A DNA stretch of 64,000 bases from Streptomyces albiflavescens (GTDB taxonomy: Bacteria > Actinomycetota > Actinomycetes > Streptomycetales > Streptomycetaceae): contig NZ_BMMM01000009.1 in NCBI RefSeq assembly GCF_014645835.1, forward strand, positions 177,943 to 241,942. Direction: 5' to 3'. Under the pieces are notes generated by a model, which was not told the origin of the DNA, did no database searches, and worked only from the letters and a program-made list of their open reading frames with translations. Numbering within the stretch: position 1 is the first letter of the stretch; the number at the start of each line of letters is the position of its first letter. The translations under genes were made by a program, and so were the position numbers. Positions 1 through 8,420 of this stretch are shown here, in pieces.

Positions 1-606
1 GAGGGCCCCTCCGACGACAGCGTCCGCCCCTCCCGCGTCCACTCCGTCGTCCTGATCTCCAAGATCCACCGTCCGACGCTGCGCGCCCTCGCCTACGCCA
101 AGCTGCTGCGCTCCGACACACTCGAAGCGCTCAGCGTCAACGTCGACCCGGCCGAGACCAAGGCCCTGCGCGAGGAGTGGGAGCGGCGCGGCATCGACGT
201 ACCGCTGAAGGTCCTCGACTCGCCCTACCGCGAGATCACGCGGCCGATCATCGAGTACGTGAAGGGCCTGCGCAAGGAGTCGCCGCGCGACGCGGTGTCC
301 GTGATCATCCCCGAGTACGTGGTCGGGCATTGGTACGAGCACCTGCTGCACAACCAGAGCGCCCTGCGCCTCAAGGGACGACTGCTGTTCACGCCGGGCG
401 TCATGGTGACCTCCGTGCCCTACCAGCTGGAGTCCTCCGAGGCGGCGAAGTTGCGGGCCCGCAAGCGGCAGGACTGGAACGCTCCGGGTGCGGTGCGCCG
501 GGGACCGGCGGAGGAGCGGCCGAAGGAGCCTTCGGCTTCGGGATCCGCCTCGAAGTCCTCGTCCGGTCCGTCTTCCGGCTCGTCCTCGGGGCCTTCGAAG
601 CGCTGA
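1..606 (+). CDS. APC-family permease, C-terminal part (5' truncated by window edge)
   Basis: The reading frame is open from base 1 and ends at the TGA at 604-606, giving the last 201 residues of a longer protein. No membrane segment is present. The visible part looks like the soluble C-terminal domain found on many actinobacterial APC-type amino-acid/potassium permeases: a beta/alpha region with VVLISKIHRPTLRAL, then ALSVNVD, VIIPEYVVGHWYEHLLHNQ and LLFTPGVMVTSVPYQL. The last ~40 residues are a low-complexity Ser/Gly/Pro-rich tail. A methyltransferase gene follows 103 bp downstream, an order I recall from Streptomyces chromosomes. The permease identity rests on family memory of this C-terminal domain, because the membrane part is outside the window. 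Confidence 0.7.
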   Translation, partial: EGPSDDSVRPSRVHSVVLISKIHRPTLRALAYAKLLRSDTLEALSVNVDPAETKALREEWERRGIDVPLKVLDSPYREITRPIIEYVKGLRKESPRDAVSVIIPEYVVGHWYEHLLHNQSALRLKGRLLFTPGVMVTSVPYQLESSEAAKLRARKRQDWNAPGAVRRGPAEERPKEPSASGSASKSSSGPSSGSSSGPSKR

Positions 607-709
607 CGGTCTCGTGTCGATCGGCCGGGCGACGTCCACGTAGACTGGTGGGCTGTTGTCCGGCCGTTCCCCTTTGCTCGCCCCCCTTCTCAACTGGAGT
701 CACCCCACC

Positions 710-2038
710 ATGCAGGCAGAACCGAAGAAGTCGCTGGTGGGGGAGGAGTACGAGGTCGAGATCGGTCCCGTCGCGCACGGCGGGCACTGCATCGCCCGTA
801 CGGCCGAGGGCCAAGTCCTGTTCGTCCGGCACACCCTGCCCGGCGAGCGCGTCGTCGCGCGCGTGACCGAGGGCGAGGAGGGCGCGCGCTTCCTGCGCGC
901 GGACGCGGTGCAGATCCTGGACGCCTCGAAGGATCGTGTCGAGGCCCCCTGCCCGTACGCGGGCCCCGGCCGCTGCGGCGGCTGCGACTGGCAGCACGCC
1001 AAGCCGGGCGCGCAGCGCCGCCTCAAGGGCGAGGTCATCGCCGAGCAGCTGCAGCGCCTCGCGGGGCTCACTCCCGAGGAGGCGGGCTGGGACGGCACGG
1101 TGATGCCCGCCGAGGGCGACAAGCTGCCGGCGGGCGAGGTCCCGGCCTGGCGTACCCGCGTGCAGTACGCGGTGGACGCGGACGGCAACGCCGGCTTGCG
1201 CCGCCACCGCTCGCACGAGGTCGAGCCGATCGAGCACTGCATGATCGCGGCACCGGGCGTCAGCGAGCTGGGCATCGAGGAGCGCGACTGGTCAGGCATG
1301 GCTGCCATCGAGGCGATCGCCGCGACCGGATCCCAGGACCGCATGGTCATCCTGGAGCCCCGCCCCGGCGCCCGCCTGCCCCTCGTCGAGCTCGACAGGC
1401 CCGTCTCCGTGATGCGCGTCGAGGAGAAGGACGGCGGCATCCACCGCGTCCACGGCCGCGCGTTCGTGCGCGAGCGCGCCGACGGCCGTACGTACCGCGT
1501 CGGCAGCGGCGGTTTCTGGCAGGTCCATCCGAAGGCCGCCGACACCCTGGTGCTCGCCGTGATGCAGGGCCTGCTGCCGCGCAAGGGCGAGATGGCGCTC
1601 GACCTGTATTGCGGCGTCGGCCTGTTCGCCGGTGCCCTCGCCGACCGCCTCGGCGACAAGGGCGCGGTCCTCGGCATCGAGTCCGGCAAGCGCGCGGTGG
1701 AGGACGCCCGCCACAACCTCGCCGACTTCGACCGTGTCCGCATCGAACAGGGCAAGGTCGAGACGGTCCTCCCGCGCACCGGCATCACCGAGGTCGACCT
1801 CATCGTCCTCGACCCGCCCCGCGCCGGCGCCGGCAAGAAGACGGTCGAGCATCTGTCGTCCCTCGGCGCCCGCCGCATCGCGTACGTCGCCTGCGACCCG
1901 GCGGCGCTCGCCCGCGACCTGGCGTACTTCCGCGACGGCGGCTACAAGGTGCGGACGCTGCGGGCGTTCGACCTGTTTCCGATGACGCATCATGTGGAGT
2001 GCGTGGCGATCCTGGAGCCGGTCGCCAAGGGGGCCTGA
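710..2038 (+). CDS. TRAM-domain class I SAM-dependent RNA methyltransferase (RumA/TrmA family)
   Basis: This 442-residue protein should methylate C5 of a uridine in rRNA or tRNA using S-adenosylmethionine. An N-terminal TRAM domain (about residues 11-70) is followed by CPYAGPGRCGGCDWQH, which carries the cysteines of the family's iron-sulfur site. Next come the SAM loop LDLYCGVGLF, the DPPRAG motif, YVACDPAALARDL with the nucleophilic cysteine, and the terminal HHVECVAIL with the catalytic glutamate. ATG 710 is chosen over the in-frame TTG at 656 because GGAG lies at 696-699 with a 10-nt spacer and the TRAM domain begins straight after. All key residues are present, so it should be active. 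The exact target nucleotide (RlmD-like or TrmA-like) cannot be told from sequence. Confidence 0.93.
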   Translation: MQAEPKKSLVGEEYEVEIGPVAHGGHCIARTAEGQVLFVRHTLPGERVVARVTEGEEGARFLRADAVQILDASKDRVEAPCPYAGPGRCGGCDWQHAKPGAQRRLKGEVIAEQLQRLAGLTPEEAGWDGTVMPAEGDKLPAGEVPAWRTRVQYAVDADGNAGLRRHRSHEVEPIEHCMIAAPGVSELGIEERDWSGMAAIEAIAATGSQDRMVILEPRPGARLPLVELDRPVSVMRVEEKDGGIHRVHGRAFVRERADGRTYRVGSGGFWQVHPKAADTLVLAVMQGLLPRKGEMALDLYCGVGLFAGALADRLGDKGAVLGIESGKRAVEDARHNLADFDRVRIEQGKVETVLPRTGITEVDLIVLDPPRAGAGKKTVEHLSSLGARRIAYVACDPAALARDLAYFRDGGYKVRTLRAFDLFPMTHHVECVAILEPVAKGA

Positions 2039-2092
2039 CCTGCGGTTTTGTGCGTGCGCATGATGTGGGGTGTGGGCGTTACGGTCGATGTC

Positions 2093-2134
2093 TTGACGCT
2101 GAAATGACGCTCGTGACGTTCATTTGACGCTCGT
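2093..2134. repeat. Three direct copies of TGACGCT
   Basis: TGACGCT occurs at 2094-2100, 2105-2111 and 2125-2131; the last two extend to TGACGCTCGT. They lie between the methyltransferase stop and the left edge of the AT-richer island. They could be a recombination or operator remnant. No function can be assigned. Confidence 0.5.
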
Positions 2135-2167
2135 TTTGATGGGGTGTCAGGTGTGCTGCTGTGCTGG

Positions 2168-2692
2168 TCAGCCGTCGGGGTTGGTGAAGAGCCGCTGGAG
2201 GGCTGCCTCACGGTACGCGTCTGGCCACCTCGCGGGATCCTCTGAACAGACGTCGATGCCCTCGATGCGGACGTTGAAGGTAGCGCGGGCGGCACGTTGG
2301 CCGATGGCTAGACCCAGTGCGCGCTGGTCTGCTTCTTCGAGGTTGACGATGTTGGCGGCTTGAAGGCGGTTGGTGAGATCGCCGCCGTAGAACACCCCAC
2401 CCTCAAGAAGATCGTCGATGAGTGGTTGAACTGCACCCATGAGGACGGTCTGCAGGCGGGCGAGAGCCCATCTGATCCAAATGAGGGCGCCGTGGACGCA
2501 TATCTCGGCAACCTCGTCGGTGATGTCGTGGACCACAGCGCGGCCGTGACCGGTGCCGTAGCGGTTGCGCAATTCACGGAGTTGGTCAGCCATCTTCTTT
2601 GCCGCAGTGGGTACCTGCCGCAGAGGGTCGTTGGCGACGAGGTCTGGTCCTGGCCCGTGACAGAGATGCGGCAGGCTCCTTCGTGCCGCGGG
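2168..2692 (-). pseudogene. Abi-C (abortive infection C-terminal) protein fragment
   Basis: The minus-strand frame is open from a stop at 2693-2695 down to 2168, with ATG at 2593 the first usual start (141 residues). Around that ATG the frame reads NDPLRQVPTAAKKMADQLRE and then LRNRYGTGHGR, the hallmark helix of the abortive-infection C-terminal (Abi_C, PF14355-like) domain. The match continues upstream of the ATG, so translation from 2593 would cut the domain. The N-terminal part of a normal Abi protein is missing. The frame runs into, and partly overlaps in another frame, the remnant of a different gene (2650-3078). I read it as a 5'-truncated remnant of a phage-defence gene; a short, separately started protein is the alternative. 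Confidence 0.55.
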
Positions 2693-3078
2693 CTACGGTG
2701 CTGGTGCTCAACGCGGGGCGTGTTGTCGTAGAGCAAACCGATCTCGGCAGTGCCGGAGTTCTCCGGGCAACTGATGGTGGCGTTCGTCGAGCGGGAGGTG
2801 CTCTCTTTGGTGCGGAGCGTGGCGTGCAGGCTCCAGAAGGTCTGCTCGATCGTCATGTACGTGGTGATCGGGCCTCGGTTTCTGCCTTCAGGTATGTGGC
2901 TGCCCTGGCTCGGGGACAGGTGCACGCGCCAAGTGCCGGTGACCCAGGGCTGGCCGGTGAATCTGTGGATGCCGGGCCAGTGCCAGGCCCACTTATCGAA
3001 GACGACCACGCCGTATCCGACACCAGCCGGGATGCAGGCGAACAAGTATCGGAACTGCGATGGATACAGGCCCAGCAC
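2650..3078 (-). pseudogene. Cap15-like two-TM beta-barrel protein, truncated at both ends
   Basis: From GTG 3078 the frame reads a hydrophobic stretch (FRYLFACIPAGVGYGVVVFD), then W-rich residues and a beta-rich domain with GTWRVHL, YMTIEQTFWSLHATLRTKES, IGLLYDNTP and HRSPRHEGACRISV. This order of motifs matches the SMODS-associated 2TM beta-strand-rich family (Cap15, the membrane-disrupting effector of some CBASS systems). A further hydrophobic stretch (SIATLYTVILLVL) lies in frame upstream of 3078 but has no normal start codon, so the first membrane helix is cut. The C-terminal strand expected after the H-G motif is absent, because the sequence changes into the Abi-C frame near 2620-2680. 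No CD-NTase gene is nearby. Family assignment is by remembered motifs, not by search. Confidence 0.5.
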
Positions 3079-3117
3079 GAGCAGGATGACTGTGTAGAGA
3101 GTGGCGATGCTGCATCC

Positions 3118-3664
3118 GCAGCCAGGAGCGGTCCTCCTAGGTGGCGCCGAACTTCACACCCCTCAGCCGTAGTTCCGACGCGGCAGATGCCTCACCGTTC
3201 CACGGACGGGCGTGAATGAGCGCGGTGTCCAGCAGCGAGTCCCAGTCAGTGGTCGAGAAGTGCTCGGCCTGCGGCGAGGACTGCCACATCGTCCACCACT
3301 CCCGCGTGCGCTGCGGCTAGTCTCCCTCACTGGCAACTCCGGCAGTACGGCCTGCTCGAAACCGCCGGCTGGTCTGCGGCGCCGAGTCAGCGTTGCGGCG
3401 GGCGCGACGAGCGGGGCCACGGCCAACCATTGCCACCCCCTCCTGCGACGAACGTCCTTCGCGTCGTAACGCCCAGTGGTAATCTCATCGTGGCCTTCAG
3501 GGGGCCTGTCCTGACGCTGAGTTGCCCCAGTGCAGCGTCATCCACGGGATGAAGAAGCCTTAGCTTCACCGGGTTCGATTTGTGTGTCCGATTGCACCTT
3601 TACAGGGTGCGCCGATCAGTCATCGGGCGCTTTGGGGCAGCAGCGTTCGAGGACGGATCGTGCT
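3118..3664. other. Gene-poor stretch of the accessory island
   Basis: Apart from the Cys-rich short frame at 3216-3320, I see no credible gene here. Frames on both strands are low-complexity shadows without family features. The GGGTTCGATTT at about 3571 resembles a tRNA T-loop, but the flanking bases do not pair as a T-stem. Base composition is visibly lower in G/C than on either side, consistent with foreign or decayed DNA. Confidence 0.5.
3216..3320 (+). CDS. Small Cys/His-rich ORF, 34 aa
   Basis: ATG 3216 opens a short frame with the pattern C-x2-C-x3-C-H, then a His-His pair and a final Cys: CSACGEDCHIVHHSRVRCG. The spacing looks like a small zinc-ribbon or knuckle. It lies in the decayed island and has no clear ribosome-binding site, so it may be the tail of a lost larger protein. 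Chance occurrence cannot be excluded. Confidence 0.25.
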   Translation: MSAVSSSESQSVVEKCSACGEDCHIVHHSRVRCG

Positions 3665-4699
3665 GTGTCTGCTGGCGGACGCCTCTCCACCCTGGTTCGG
3701 ACTCGGATTACCTACACCGGTGAGTCGTATCAATTCGCTCTAGAAGCCCTCAAGAACGCGGGTAACCCCACGCCTTTGCCGGACTCCACAGGCGATCAGG
3801 CGCTGCTTGAGTCACAGGTCTTGTCGAAACTCGGCGACGGCGGATCCTGGTCTGCTCACCCCGTGGGTATCGCTGGTGTACGTCTGAGCCCAGGCCGGCC
3901 CACCGTGGCCTATCTCGACAGTCACGTTGAGCTTTCCCAGGGCGAGGACTATCCCGTGGCATGGCACGCCCTCGATCGCCTCTTGCCGTACACCGAAGCT
4001 GACATCCAAGTAGGCGGCGTCTTGGGGCTGCGCATCGCTGCAATCCGTGGGAACGATCTCCACCTCACTCTGGCGGAGACTGAGAGTCGCCTCATCGTCC
4101 GCGGCGTCCCCGGCACCAAATGGGAGGACTACCTCGACGACCGATGGAAGGACCTGGTCAGGGCCCACGCCGCGCCCCTGTGGCAATCCCCCTCATTCAC
4201 CGATCTCGAACGGCAGGACGAGCAGTCGCACCCGCTAGTCCGGGGCACGGAAAAGGACATTGCGTGGGTGGGCGCGGGTTTGCTGCGCAGGATCGCGCTG
4301 TTCCACTCGTCCAGCTCTGCCTACTCCACACGATCATGGATAACCGGCAGCGAGTGGATCTTCGAACTGGACACGCGCCGTGACGTGCGTCTTGATCACG
4401 ACACCCTGCTTGCCAGGCTCACCGACCCCGTTTGGGGGCTGCCACTCCGTGTCGCCGAGCGTCACTGCACCTGTGACGACCCGCCTTTGGAGAACGACCG
4501 GTATATGCGGCAGTGCACTTACGAACTGGCGCACAGCGACGGCCCGGGATGCGGGCTCCAGTTCCGATTCCGATGGGGCCGCGCCGCATACGGCAAGGAC
4601 GCCAGGAAACAGCTCGAAAGGCTCGGCGCCGACACCGGCTGGCTCGATCGTGTACTTCCGGGGGATACGCGAGGCTCTCGCGCGGAGGCGGCCTCGTGA
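3665..4699 (+). CDS. Hypothetical protein of an accessory two-gene unit
   Basis: I do not recognise the family. The frame is open from GTG 3530, but its first 45 residues look non-coding. I chose GTG 3665, which puts the well-formed RTRITYTGESYQFALEALKN segment near the N-terminus (344 residues). The body is soluble and mixed alpha/beta: HPVGIAGVRLSPGRPTVAYL, GGVLGLRIAAIRGNDLHLTL, KDIAWVGAGLLRRIALFHSS, then a Cys-containing tail (HCTCDDPPLEN, YMRQCTYELAH, CGLQFRFRWG) that could bind a metal. No signal peptide or membrane segment is present. The stop overlaps the next gene's GTG by four bases (GTGA, 4696-4699), so the two should be translated together. Codon use is less G/C-biased than in neighbouring core genes, suggesting horizontal origin. 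Confidence 0.7.
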   Translation: MSAGGRLSTLVRTRITYTGESYQFALEALKNAGNPTPLPDSTGDQALLESQVLSKLGDGGSWSAHPVGIAGVRLSPGRPTVAYLDSHVELSQGEDYPVAWHALDRLLPYTEADIQVGGVLGLRIAAIRGNDLHLTLAETESRLIVRGVPGTKWEDYLDDRWKDLVRAHAAPLWQSPSFTDLERQDEQSHPLVRGTEKDIAWVGAGLLRRIALFHSSSSAYSTRSWITGSEWIFELDTRRDVRLDHDTLLARLTDPVWGLPLRVAERHCTCDDPPLENDRYMRQCTYELAHSDGPGCGLQFRFRWGRAAYGKDARKQLERLGADTGWLDRVLPGDTRGSRAEAAS

Positions 4700-4989
4700 A
4701 CTGGGACACCATCACGCTTTACGTCTTGGCCAGCTTCGGCGTCGTTCTTCTCGTTCTAGGTCAGCTCCGCGAGCTGTTGGGAAAGGTCGCTGAGGTCGTC
4801 AGCGCCTGGCACGAACTTCGGAGCAGCGTGCGCCGGAGTTCCGACCCCCAGTGCACGCCGTCTACCGCGCAGCAGAGCCTCAATGATCAGCGATCCCCAC
4901 ATGCCCAGACCCGTACATCTACCCAGCGGCAATACGCTTGCGGTGTCCGGGCCGCCAGGGGGAGGACCTCCTCCCCTCCCGGGTCGTGA
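4696..4989 (+). CDS. Small membrane-anchored protein, partner of the preceding gene
   Basis: A 97-residue protein starts at GTG 4696 inside the stop codon of the upstream gene. Residues 3-25 (WDTITLYVLASFGVVLLVLG) form one clear transmembrane helix at the extreme N-terminus. An amphipathic helix follows (QLRELLGKVAEVVSAWHELR), and then a polar, low-complexity C-terminus. No known family is recognised. The tight coupling suggests that it anchors or toxin-like complements the 344-residue soluble protein. The coupling is seen directly; the joint function is inference. The last ~40 residues look unstructured and the true stop could have been altered by decay. Confidence 0.5.
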   Translation: MNWDTITLYVLASFGVVLLVLGQLRELLGKVAEVVSAWHELRSSVRRSSDPQCTPSTAQQSLNDQRSPHAQTRTSTQRQYACGVRAARGRTSSPPGS

Positions 4990-5134
4990 AGCGCAGGACG
5001 CTCACGCACTCGGTCGTCGACGTCGACGTTGGCTTCGACGAGCTCCTCGAGGTGCTGCGGCTGCCGGCGCCTGACAAGCCCTCAATTTCCGTGCGAAGGA
5101 TGGGCTACCAGGGCGGGCAGACCTTGTTGTACCG

Positions 5135-5680
5135 CTATCTGGGCACGGCCGCGCCGACGCGCCTACCCACTGCCAGGGTACGCAGGCCGGCGAGGGGGGT
5201 GCGTAGCTCGTGGGAGGCGTTGGCGACGAAGTGGCGTTGGGCGTCGATGCCGCACAGGCCCAGCACCCGGCCGTCCTCCTCCAGCCGGTGGTAGACCGCA
5301 CTCCACTGCCGATTCCTGAACGGTGAACGCGTCCGGGTGGTACCCGTGATCGACAGCGCGCGGGGCTGACCGTCATCCAGGACCATGCGCAAGATCTCTT
5401 CCGAGCGGTGGATGCCCGGCAGTACTTCGGCCATGGTCCGGCCGTGGAACATCGCCTGTGGCACGCCGCCCATCCGTGCCATGGCGGGGTTGACGTACCG
5501 GAAGCGCAGCTGCTCGTCGATGACGGCCACCGCGGCCGACGTTCCGTCCAGGACGTTCCGCAGGATCCGATATTCACGCGCTTGCTCCACCGCCTCCGTG
5601 GGAGCGTCGGCCGTCGCGGACACCAACGCGTCCTCGGCGCCAGAGAAGAGCCACCTCAGCGGGAACTGGTCGAAGCCCAT
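5135..5680 (-). pseudogene. PAS-domain sensor histidine kinase, truncated after the H-box
   Basis: ATG 5680 follows GAGGAGG at a good distance. The 181-residue product has a PAS domain (about residues 38-150, with AAVAVIDEQLRFRYVNPAMA and GRTMAEVLPG) and then the dimerisation/phospho-acceptor motif HFVANASHELRTPLAGLRTL. A working kinase would continue with the rest of HisKA and a ~110-residue HATPase domain. Here the frame ends at 5135 after a few unrelated residues, and no N, G1 or G2 box is found in any frame nearby. The gene is therefore a 3'-truncated remnant, or at most a PAS-only protein with an orphan phospho-acceptor helix. Confidence 0.7.
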
Positions 5681-6132
5681 GCGGATCCTCCTCATCCGCA
5701 CCCGGATGTGAACACATCAATCCAGTGTGTCGCCCCCGGCACGGTGCCGCACGCGGGGACCGGTGCCGCCCGGGAGATCGAACATGTCCTTCGTCCCGAG
5801 AGCGGGCACATTCTGACGGCGGTCAACCGTCTGCCCGCCGAGTGAGGCAGCGCCGCCACGCTGACCATGCGGCGGTCGCCACCTGCTGGTTCGGGTGTCC
5901 ATAGGTCGGCCGCACCGGCATCCAACGCGTGACGTACACGTGCAGTGCCTCCGAGGCCAGGCTTTCGTCGATCAGTCGGGGGCTTTCTCACCTGCCCTGG
6001 TGTGCGGCGACACCTGTCTGTCGGCACATGTACTCGGCGGAACGCTGTGGAACGGCACAGCTGTCTCTGCGCTGTGCGCTGTCATGCTGGCAATTGGTTC
6101 AAGCCATCGCATGGAAAGGCAGCGGATTCCTG
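5681..6132. other. Stretch without a recognisable gene
   Basis: Open frames exist on both strands (for example 5717-5902 on minus and 5895-6362 on plus), but none shows family features over its whole length. The plus frame only becomes meaningful after about 6232, where it encodes the end of a cupin. Probably eroded DNA at the right edge of the island plus the promoter region of the cupin remnant. Confidence 0.45.
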
Positions 6133-6362
6133 ATGTCCGAAGCTCGGCTCTCGCCCTTGAAGCTCACGGCGGTCGACACGAACACCGCGGAGTGGGAGCA
6201 GCTTCCGCTGACGGAGATCGGTGCGGGGGCGACTACCCGGCCGGCAGCTTCGTCTGGTTCCCGGTGGGCGGCACCATGACCCACGGCGCCACCGAGGACG
6301 GCGACTGCACCTTCCTGTTCATCACCAACAAGCCGTTCGACATCCAGTACGTGGATCACTGA
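6133..6362 (+). pseudogene. Cupin-domain protein with its core deleted and a frameshift
   Basis: ATG 6133 starts a frame whose first ~33 residues (…TAVDTNTAEWEQLPLTEIG) match the N-terminus of ChrR/dihydroxyacetophenone-dioxygenase-like cupins. Near 6222-6232 the coding sense jumps one frame, to YPAGSFVWFPVGGTMTHG and DGDCTFLFITNKPFDIQYVD, the C-terminal strand set of the same kind of cupin, ending at the TGA at 6360-6362. The central strands with the metal-binding His/Glu residues are missing. Both ends are well preserved, so the deletion is recent. The DsbA-like gene begins 38 bp downstream and may once have shared its transcript. Confidence 0.75.
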
Positions 6363-6400
6363 GCGGTCCCCCACGCGCCAGTCCGGCGGAGGAGGTTTTC

Positions 6401-7078
6401 ATGGTCAACCTTGATGTGTTCAGCGATCTGATCTGTCCCTGGTGCTACATCGGAGGGCGTCGGCTGCAGAAGGCCGTCGACATCGTGCAGGAGCGCACCG
6501 GGCTGGAGTTCCGCATCCGTCACCACGCGTTCGAACTGAACCCGACGATGCCGGTGGCCGGGATGGACCGGCGCGCCTACCGGAGTGAGAAGTTCGGTAG
6601 CTGGGAGCGTTCGCGGCAGCTCGACGCCGGTACGGTGCTCGCCGGCCGGGACGAGGGCCTCGTCTTCGACTACGAGGCCATCGCCAGGACGCCGAACACC
6701 CGGGCCGGGCATCGGCTGATCGCCCTGGCGGAGCGGGAGTCGGGGCAGGGAGCGGCGATGGCCGACCGCCTGCTCGTGGCCTACTTCTCCGAAGGGCAGG
6801 ACGTCGGCGACATCGCCGTACTGGCCCGGCTGGGCGAGGAGTCGGGGCTCGGTGACGATGTGGCCGCGCGGTTGGAGGACCCGGCACTGGAGACCGCCGT
6901 ACGGGAAGACGAGCAGCTTGCCGAGTACCTGGGCCTGCGCGGGGTCCCGTTGCTGATCGTGGGCGACGAGGCGATCAACGGGGCGGTCACGACCGAGGCG
7001 CTCGTCGAGATCCTCGAACGCCATGCCACCCAGGTGCCGGACGGAGCCGCGTGCGAGGACGGGGTGTGTTCGCCGTGA
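6401..7078 (+). CDS. FrnE/DsbA-family thioredoxin-fold oxidoreductase
   Basis: This 225-residue cytosolic protein has the active-site motif CPWC at residues 12-15, right after the first beta strand (MVNLDVFSDLI). The family's helical insert and a cis-proline turn (LRGVPLLIVGDEAINGA) complete the thioredoxin fold. FrnE-like members act as dithiol oxidoreductases or isomerases and are linked to polyketide tailoring or oxidative stress. ATG 6401 has GGAGGAGG ten bases upstream. Its stop overlaps the next gene's GTG by four bases, so the thiol protein and the FAD monooxygenase are made together. An extra pair of cysteines sits at the very C-terminus (ACEDGVCSP). Confidence 0.9.
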   Translation: MVNLDVFSDLICPWCYIGGRRLQKAVDIVQERTGLEFRIRHHAFELNPTMPVAGMDRRAYRSEKFGSWERSRQLDAGTVLAGRDEGLVFDYEAIARTPNTRAGHRLIALAERESGQGAAMADRLLVAYFSEGQDVGDIAVLARLGEESGLGDDVAARLEDPALETAVREDEQLAEYLGLRGVPLLIVGDEAINGAVTTEALVEILERHATQVPDGAACEDGVCSP

Positions 7079-8253
7079 GCACAGTGCCGGACATCGAGTC
7101 GGTCGGCGTCGTCGGTGGTTCGCTTGGTGGTCTGTTCCAGGCGGTCGCACTAGCGGAACTGGGGCTGGACGTCACGGTCTGGGAGCGGTCCGCGGGCCGC
7201 CCCGACGACCGCGGCGCGGGCATCGTGCTGCAGCCGAGTGTCGCTTGGTTCCTGAGCACCTTCTGTGACGTCGACCCCGACCGGATCAGCGTCCCCGTCA
7301 CCCACCGGCAGTTCTTCGCCCGGGACGGGCGAAGCCACCACACGCTCATGCGGCAGCAGATGATCTCCTGGGGAGCGATCTACAAGTCACTGCGGGACCG
7401 CCTCGACAGCGCTCGCTACCACGACGGGCAGTCGGTCACCGCCCTCACGCCCCGCCGTGACGCCGTCGACATCCACGTCGGCGACGCCGTCCACTCCGTC
7501 CACTCCGTCGACCTCGCGATCATCGCGGACGGCTCCGCGTCCCGGCACCGCGGCCTCGTCGCGCCCGACAGAGCACCGCATTACGCCGGGTACGTCGCCT
7601 ACCGGGGCGTGATCGACGAGACCGATCTTCCCGCGGAGCTGAGCGCGGTCTTCCGCGACCGGTTCAGCTTCTACGACGGAGAGCACACCCAGTTCCTGTG
7701 CTACTTCATTCCGGGCGACTTCGGCGCCGTCGCGCCGGGCAGCCGCCGTATGAACTGGGTGTGGTATGTACGGGCCGACGCGGCCGGCCTCGACCGCATC
7801 ACCACCGACCGCGACGGCACCGCCTACGGACTGTCCCTGCCCCCGGGTCTGATCGCGCCGCAGGTGCACGCCGAACTCCTGGACCGTGCACGGACGTTGC
7901 TGCCCGAGCCCCTACGGCGGCTGGTCGAGGGCACCCGTGAGCCGTTCGCGCAGGCGATCCTCGACGGCAGGGTGGGGCGAATGCGCCAGGGCCGGATGCT
8001 GCTGACCGGGGACGCCGCGTTCGTCGTACGGCCCCACACGGCGGCCAGCGCGGAGAAGGCAGCCGCCGATGCCATCACCCTCTTCACCGCCCTCCAGCAA
8101 CTCCCCTCCATGGACGCGGCCCTGGCCGCATGGGAGAAGAACCGGCTCGCAGAGGGAACTGCCCTCTACCGGCACGGCATCGACCTCGGGCAGCGGCTCG
8201 GGCTCAACGACCCCACACCGACGACGGCTACCGGCGCCGGCCGGACCCTCTGA
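7075..8253 (+). CDS. FAD-dependent monooxygenase (PHBH fold)
   Basis: This 392-residue enzyme begins at GTG 7075, inside the stop of the DsbA-like gene. The dinucleotide-binding motif GVVGGSLGGLFQAVALAELG lies at residues 12-31, the conserved ADGSASRHRGLV follows mid-protein, and the second FAD motif appears late as MLLTGDAAFVVRPHTAASAEKA. These are the features of aromatic hydroxylases of the p-hydroxybenzoate hydroxylase fold. The substrate is unknown. Coupling with a FrnE-like protein and proximity to an aldo/keto reductase and a LysR regulator suggest a small catabolic or detoxification cluster. Confidence 0.88.
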   Translation: MSTVPDIESVGVVGGSLGGLFQAVALAELGLDVTVWERSAGRPDDRGAGIVLQPSVAWFLSTFCDVDPDRISVPVTHRQFFARDGRSHHTLMRQQMISWGAIYKSLRDRLDSARYHDGQSVTALTPRRDAVDIHVGDAVHSVHSVDLAIIADGSASRHRGLVAPDRAPHYAGYVAYRGVIDETDLPAELSAVFRDRFSFYDGEHTQFLCYFIPGDFGAVAPGSRRMNWVWYVRADAAGLDRITTDRDGTAYGLSLPPGLIAPQVHAELLDRARTLLPEPLRRLVEGTREPFAQAILDGRVGRMRQGRMLLTGDAAFVVRPHTAASAEKAAADAITLFTALQQLPSMDAALAAWEKNRLAEGTALYRHGIDLGQRLGLNDPTPTTATGAGRTL

Positions 8254-8376
8254 CGTCCGGCATGCGCTCCTCGTGCCGCCGCTCGCGGCGGTCGGTGATG
8301 CCCCAGCCGATGTCCCGGCTCATGTCCTGCCACCCCCCTTCCCGCTGAGGTGCTGCCGGCGTCGCTCCGTCGCTAA

Positions 8377-8395
8377 GATGAAGCAAATCGATGGG
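8377..8395. promoter_or_regulatory. Shared 19-bp motif, copy 1 (candidate LysR operator)
   Basis: GATGAAGCAAATCGATGGG lies 26 bp before the lysR start. It matches 17 of 19 bases with the reverse complement of 9449-9467 ahead of the aldo/keto reductase gene. Binding by the LysR protein is inference. Confidence 0.5.
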
Positions 8396-8420
8396 TTGCA
8401 TATGGTGATTGGATAGTTCG

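Noticed and set aside
401..1237. Long minus-strand frames opposite the methyltransferase gene (also 700-1878, 1292-1993)
   Set aside because: Arg/Ala/Pro-rich antisense shadows typical of high-GC genes; the plus-strand protein has complete family motifs.
3560..3600. GGGTTCGATTT resembling a tRNA T-loop or attachment core
   Set aside because: Flanking bases do not form a T-stem and no acceptor, D or anticodon arm can be folded upstream. No integrase gene is nearby.
5692..6027. Minus-strand 111-codon frame in the gap before the cupin remnant
   Set aside because: No family features, no ribosome-binding site and unlikely composition.
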